36,801 nt of DNA, taken from assembly GCA_002256765.1 (NCBI GenBank), contig NCHJ01000016.1, positions 1 through 36,801 on the forward strand, written 5' to 3'. The position numbers and the translations under genes are program-made. The notes under the pieces were generated by a model. It was not told where the DNA came from. It ran no database searches and saw nothing but the letters and a program-made list of their open reading frames with translations. The stretch is from Bacteroidetes bacterium 24-39-8. GTDB lineage: Bacteria; Bacteroidota; Bacteroidia; Chitinophagales; Chitinophagaceae. Shown here piece by piece: positions 34,594 through 36,801 of this stretch (positions within the stretch are counted from its first letter, which is position 1; the number at the start of each line of letters is the position of its first letter).

Positions 34594-35472
34594 TTATTTT
34601 TTCTCAACAATCAAAGCGGAATATGCTTGCTGTACTTTATAGCTTACAGTATCATTCCAATTTTTGGCAAATGGTTTTCCATCCAAACTCTCCCATCCAA
34701 TTACTTCAGCTGCAGTACCACAGAAAAAAGCAGCATCTGCCCCATAAACCTCTTGAACGGTAAAGAATTTTTCTTCTATAGGTATGGATAGTGCTTGACA
34801 AATTTCTAATACGGTAGCCCTAGTGATACCAGGTAAAATATTACCCAAAGAAGGCGTGAAAAGCTTTCCATCTTTTTCATAAAACATATTGGCACCCGGA
34901 CCTTCTGCTACAAACCCATTCATGTCTGTGAGCAAGGCTTCATCATAGCCCATTGACTTTGCTTCCTGTGATGCCATAATTGAATTCACATAATGACCAG
35001 CTGCTTTTGCATGAATCTTAAACCCTTTGGGATTAGGTCTTTCAAAAGAAGAAGTCATGATACGCAACAACTTATCACCCAAAAAAGCGCCCATTTCCCA
35101 AGCCTGAATAGTAAGATGGGCACTGGTATTTTTGTTGAAGCTCATATTTTCTCCCACATACACCAATGGGCGGATATAAGCGTCTTGTAAGTGATTGTCA
35201 GCTAAAACTTTGTAGGTAGCAGCAATCAGTTCATCAGTATCATATTCATACGGGAGAGACAGTGTTTCAGCAGAAACCCTTAAACGGTCATAGTGTTCCT
35301 TTGCTTTGAAAATCTTGGTCTCACCAGATGCTGTTTTATAAGAGCGAATACCTTCAAACACCGCAAAGCCATAGTGCAATGACTGACTATACAGGTTCAT
35401 CTTGGTGTCGGCTGCTTTTACAAAAGCCCCGTCTAGATAGATAATTGTGTCTTCGTTAAAATAATTTGCCAT
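34594..35472 (-). CDS. ilvE: Branched-chain amino acid aminotransferase
   Basis: A 292-residue class IV (fold type IV) PLP aminotransferase that exchanges amino groups between glutamate and the oxo acids of valine, leucine and isoleucine. The PLP lysine is K156 in FKIHAKAAGHYVNS. The GYDEALLTDMNGFVAEGPGANMF segment and SLHYGFAVFEGIRSY are family hallmarks. The ATG at 35472 gives MANYFNEDTIIYLDG; a TTG 12 codons upstream lies inside the attenuator hairpin and is rejected. It is the first structural gene after the ilv leader and attenuator. Confidence 0.97.
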   Translation of the reverse strand: MANYFNEDTIIYLDGAFVKAADTKMNLYSQSLHYGFAVFEGIRSYKTASGETKIFKAKEHYDRLRVSAETLSLPYEYDTDELIAATYKVLADNHLQDAYIRPLVYVGENMSFNKNTSAHLTIQAWEMGAFLGDKLLRIMTSSFERPNPKGFKIHAKAAGHYVNSIMASQEAKSMGYDEALLTDMNGFVAEGPGANMFYEKDGKLFTPSLGNILPGITRATVLEICQALSIPIEEKFFTVQEVYGADAAFFCGTAAEVIGWESLDGKPFAKNWNDTVSYKVQQAYSALIVEKK

Positions 35473-35506
35473 AATCTGCTTGTTCTTTTTTGGGATGATG
35501 AAAAAC

Positions 35507-35538
35507 AAAAGCCCCGCCTTTTTGGAGGCGGGGCTTTT
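35507..35538 (-). terminator. ilv operon attenuator (terminator hairpin)
   Basis: A 12-bp perfect stem with a core of GCCCCGCC/GGCGGGGC flanked by AAAA/TTTT, and an 8-nt loop. On the minus strand it runs straight into TTTTGTTTTT. It lies 21 bp after the leader-peptide stop codon and 34 bp before the ilvE ATG, where a regulated terminator would be expected. A GGAGGU segment in the leader (35572-35577) can pair with GCCUCC at 35524-35529, competing with the stem. Confidence 0.9.
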
Positions 35539-35559
35539 TATAGTTGGTTTATTAAACTA

Positions 35560-35661
35560 TCAAATTGCGCAACCTCCGTTCAGTGCTGGAATAATAATGA
35601 CTACCACCACCAAAATGATGGTACTAATGATAGTGACACTATTGTTCTTGCTTTGTAACAT
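35560..35661 (-). CDS. ilvL: Branched-chain operon leader peptide
   Basis: A 33-residue frame (ATG at 35661, TGA at 35560) between the leuA terminator and ilvE. It starts MLQSKNNSVTIIST, continues with a block of ten consecutive branched-chain residues, IILVVVVIII, then ends PALNGGCAI. It contains eight Ile, five Val and three Leu in 33 residues. The same layout, a hydrophobic V/I block then Pro and a short tail, occurs in E. coli IlvL. The stop lies 21 bp before a GC-rich terminator hairpin, so a stalled ribosome at the block would leave the downstream segment free to fold differently. The symbol is given by functional analogy. Confidence 0.92.
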   Translation of the reverse strand: MLQSKNNSVTIISTIILVVVVIIIPALNGGCAI

Positions 35662-35676
35662 AGGTTGTTCTTACAA

Positions 35677-35710
35677 CGAATATAGTGCATCATCCTAAAT
35701 AAAAAAAGAA
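35677..35710 (-). promoter_or_regulatory. Putative ilv operon promoter
   Basis: TATATTCG (plus 35677-35684) matches the TAnnTTTG -7 consensus at seven of eight positions and ends 15 nt before the leader ATG. About 20 nt upstream lies a T-rich run (TTTTTTTATTTAGG) instead of a clear TTTG. A short TTGT-AAGA-ACAA dyad lies between the box and the ATG. Confidence 0.4.
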
Positions 35711-35725
35711 CTCTGTTTTTAAAAA

Positions 35726-35747
35726 GCGCGGGGCAAAAGCCCCACGC
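35726..35747 (-). terminator. Terminator downstream of leuA
   Basis: A 9-bp stem (GCGTGGGGC/GCCCCGCGC on the minus strand, one G-U pair) with a TTTT loop, followed by TTTTT. It ends 32 bp after the leuA stop and makes the ilv operon a separate transcription unit. Confidence 0.85.
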
Positions 35748-35778
35748 GTAAAACTAAAACTATACTTATGAGAAAACC

Positions 35779-36801
35779 CTAGTTAGTGGCCAGTTCAGGC
35801 ATATAAGCCTTTGCTAGCTGGTGCAAGTCATCCTCTTCTACTTCTTTCTTCTTATCTGCTACTTGCAAGAATTTTTCGTACAAAAAGTCAATATCGTTCC
35901 TGTTGAACTGATATCCAATCTTTTGAAGACGATGCGCCAACGCACTCCTTCCACTTCTGGCAGTGAGTACAATTTTACTCAAACCCGCACCAACTTGTTC
36001 AGGGTTGATGATCTCATATGTGGTTGCATCTTTCAAGAATCCGTCTTGGTGTATACCAGATGAATGAGAGAAAGCATTGGAACCAACAATGGCTTTATTG
36101 GGTTGAACCGGCATACGCATTACATCAGAAACCTCCCTACTCATGGGATAGAGTTGCTTATGGTTGATGCCCGTATGAAAGCCCAAATGTTTGTGTTGTT
36201 CAATTACCATCACCACTTCTTCTAAAGAGGTATTGCCTGCGCGTTCACCCAAGCCGTTGATGGTACATTCAATTTGTCTAGCCCCGCTAATCACGCCTGC
36301 TATTGAGTTGGCCGTGGCCAACCCAAGGTCGTTATGGCAATGGCAAGAAATGATTGCTTTATCAATATTGGCAACATTGTTAACCAGGTAAGCAATTTTT
36401 TCCCCGTATTGGTATGGTAAGCAATAGCCAGTTGTATCTGGAATATTTACCACGGTGGCGCCTGCTTTAATCACGGCTTCTACCACGCGTGCCAAGTAAT
36501 CATTGTCTGTTCTACCCGCGTCTTCGGCATAGAATTCCACGTCATCGGTGAAATTTCTGGCCCATTTAACACACTGAATAGCCCTGGCTAGAATATCTTC
36601 TCTGTTAGAGTTGAATTTACTCTTGATATGAAAATCGGAAGTGCCAATACCGGTATGTATTCGGGGTCTTTTGGCAAATTTTAGAGCTTGTGCCGCTACT
36701 TCAATGTCTTTTTGTACCGCACGGCTCAATCCACAAACAGTGGCATTGGTAATGGCTTTGGAAATTTGGGTTACTGATTCAAAATCGCCCGGGCTAGAAA
36801 G
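35779..36801 (-). CDS. leuA: 2-isopropylmalate synthase (5' end cut by window edge)
   Basis: The frame is open to the right edge, so about 340 residues are present and the N-terminus is missing. The enzyme condenses acetyl-CoA with 2-oxoisovalerate, the first committed step to leucine. Visible motifs are [37 protein letters not shown] (metal-binding His residues), [17 protein letters not shown] and [13 protein letters not shown]. The protein stops soon after the catalytic and linker regions ([10 protein letters not shown]), so the C-terminal LeuA allosteric domain of E. coli-type enzymes is absent. A homocitrate- or citramalate-synthase identity is possible, but the ilv context favours leuA. 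Confidence 0.9.
   Translation of the reverse strand, partial: LSSPGDFESVTQISKAITNATVCGLSRAVQKDIEVAAQALKFAKRPRIHTGIGTSDFHIKSKFNSNREDILARAIQCVKWARNFTDDVEFYAEDAGRTDNDYLARVVEAVIKAGATVVNIPDTTGYCLPYQYGEKIAYLVNNVANIDKAIISCHCHNDLGLATANSIAGVISGARQIECTINGLGERAGNTSLEEVVMVIEQHKHLGFHTGINHKQLYPMSREVSDVMRMPVQPNKAIVGSNAFSHSSGIHQDGFLKDATTYEIINPEQVGAGLSKIVLTARSGRSALAHRLQKIGYQFNRNDIDFLYEKFLQVADKKKEVEEDDLHQLAKAYMPELATN

Noticed and set aside
35480..35698. 72-codon plus-strand frame over the ilv leader
   Set aside because: It reads the reverse of the terminator hairpin and leader peptide. Its hydrophobic run is the complement of the Ile/Val block.

Overview
The window looks like chromosomal DNA of a Bacteroidota bacterium, most likely a Chitinophagaceae relative of the Sediminibacterium type. 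I infer this from gene content; no search was run. The supporting features are a secreted protein with a C-terminal type IX secretion (T9SS) sorting domain, an LruC-domain lipoprotein, a DUF5009 (NagX-like) membrane protein, AT-rich sequence, the general absence of Shine-Dalgarno sequences and TAnnTTTG-like promoter boxes. I saw no rRNA, tRNA, CRISPR array, transposase or phage gene.

Left third (1-13276). A minus-strand group holds a Rieske oxygenase, an overlapping APC amino-acid permease and a penicillin-acylase-family hydrolase that runs off the left edge. Divergent from it is a secreted nucleotide pyrophosphatase/phosphodiesterase-like enzyme. A convergent LruC/DUF4114 lipoprotein follows, then a 0.6-kb palindrome-rich intergenic region. 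Next is a plus-strand set of a ROK regulator, a secreted FAD-dependent oxidoreductase and a DUF5009 protein, which reads like a sugar/amino-sugar locus.

Middle (13323-23855). A tight plus-strand operon encodes an ABC-2 polysaccharide exporter (Wzm/Wzt type) and two GT2 glycosyltransferase proteins, one with two catalytic domains. It meets, across a tandem pair of repeat terminators, a minus-strand T9SS cargo protein. That protein's N-terminal module is the same DUF4114-containing module as in the LruC lipoprotein. An orphan NarL-type response regulator and a GH43-like protein with discoidin-like and FN3-like modules follow.

Right third (23917-36801). All genes are on the minus strand and make aspartate-family and branched-chain amino acids, in the order leuA (partial), ilvE-ilvD-ilvB-ilvN-ilvC, thrA-thrB-thrC. 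The main regulatory observation is two unannotated leader peptides. A 33-residue ORF upstream of ilvE has ten consecutive Ile/Leu/Val codons and is followed by a GC-rich hairpin with a U-rich tail. A 30-residue ORF upstream of thrA has six consecutive Thr codons but no obvious U-tract terminator before thrA. Each operon therefore appears to sense its own end product through ribosome stalling. The ilv operon looks like textbook transcription attenuation, while the thr operon may use another mechanism. Many start codons in this block were chosen as the ATG just inside a longer frame that could only begin at TTG.
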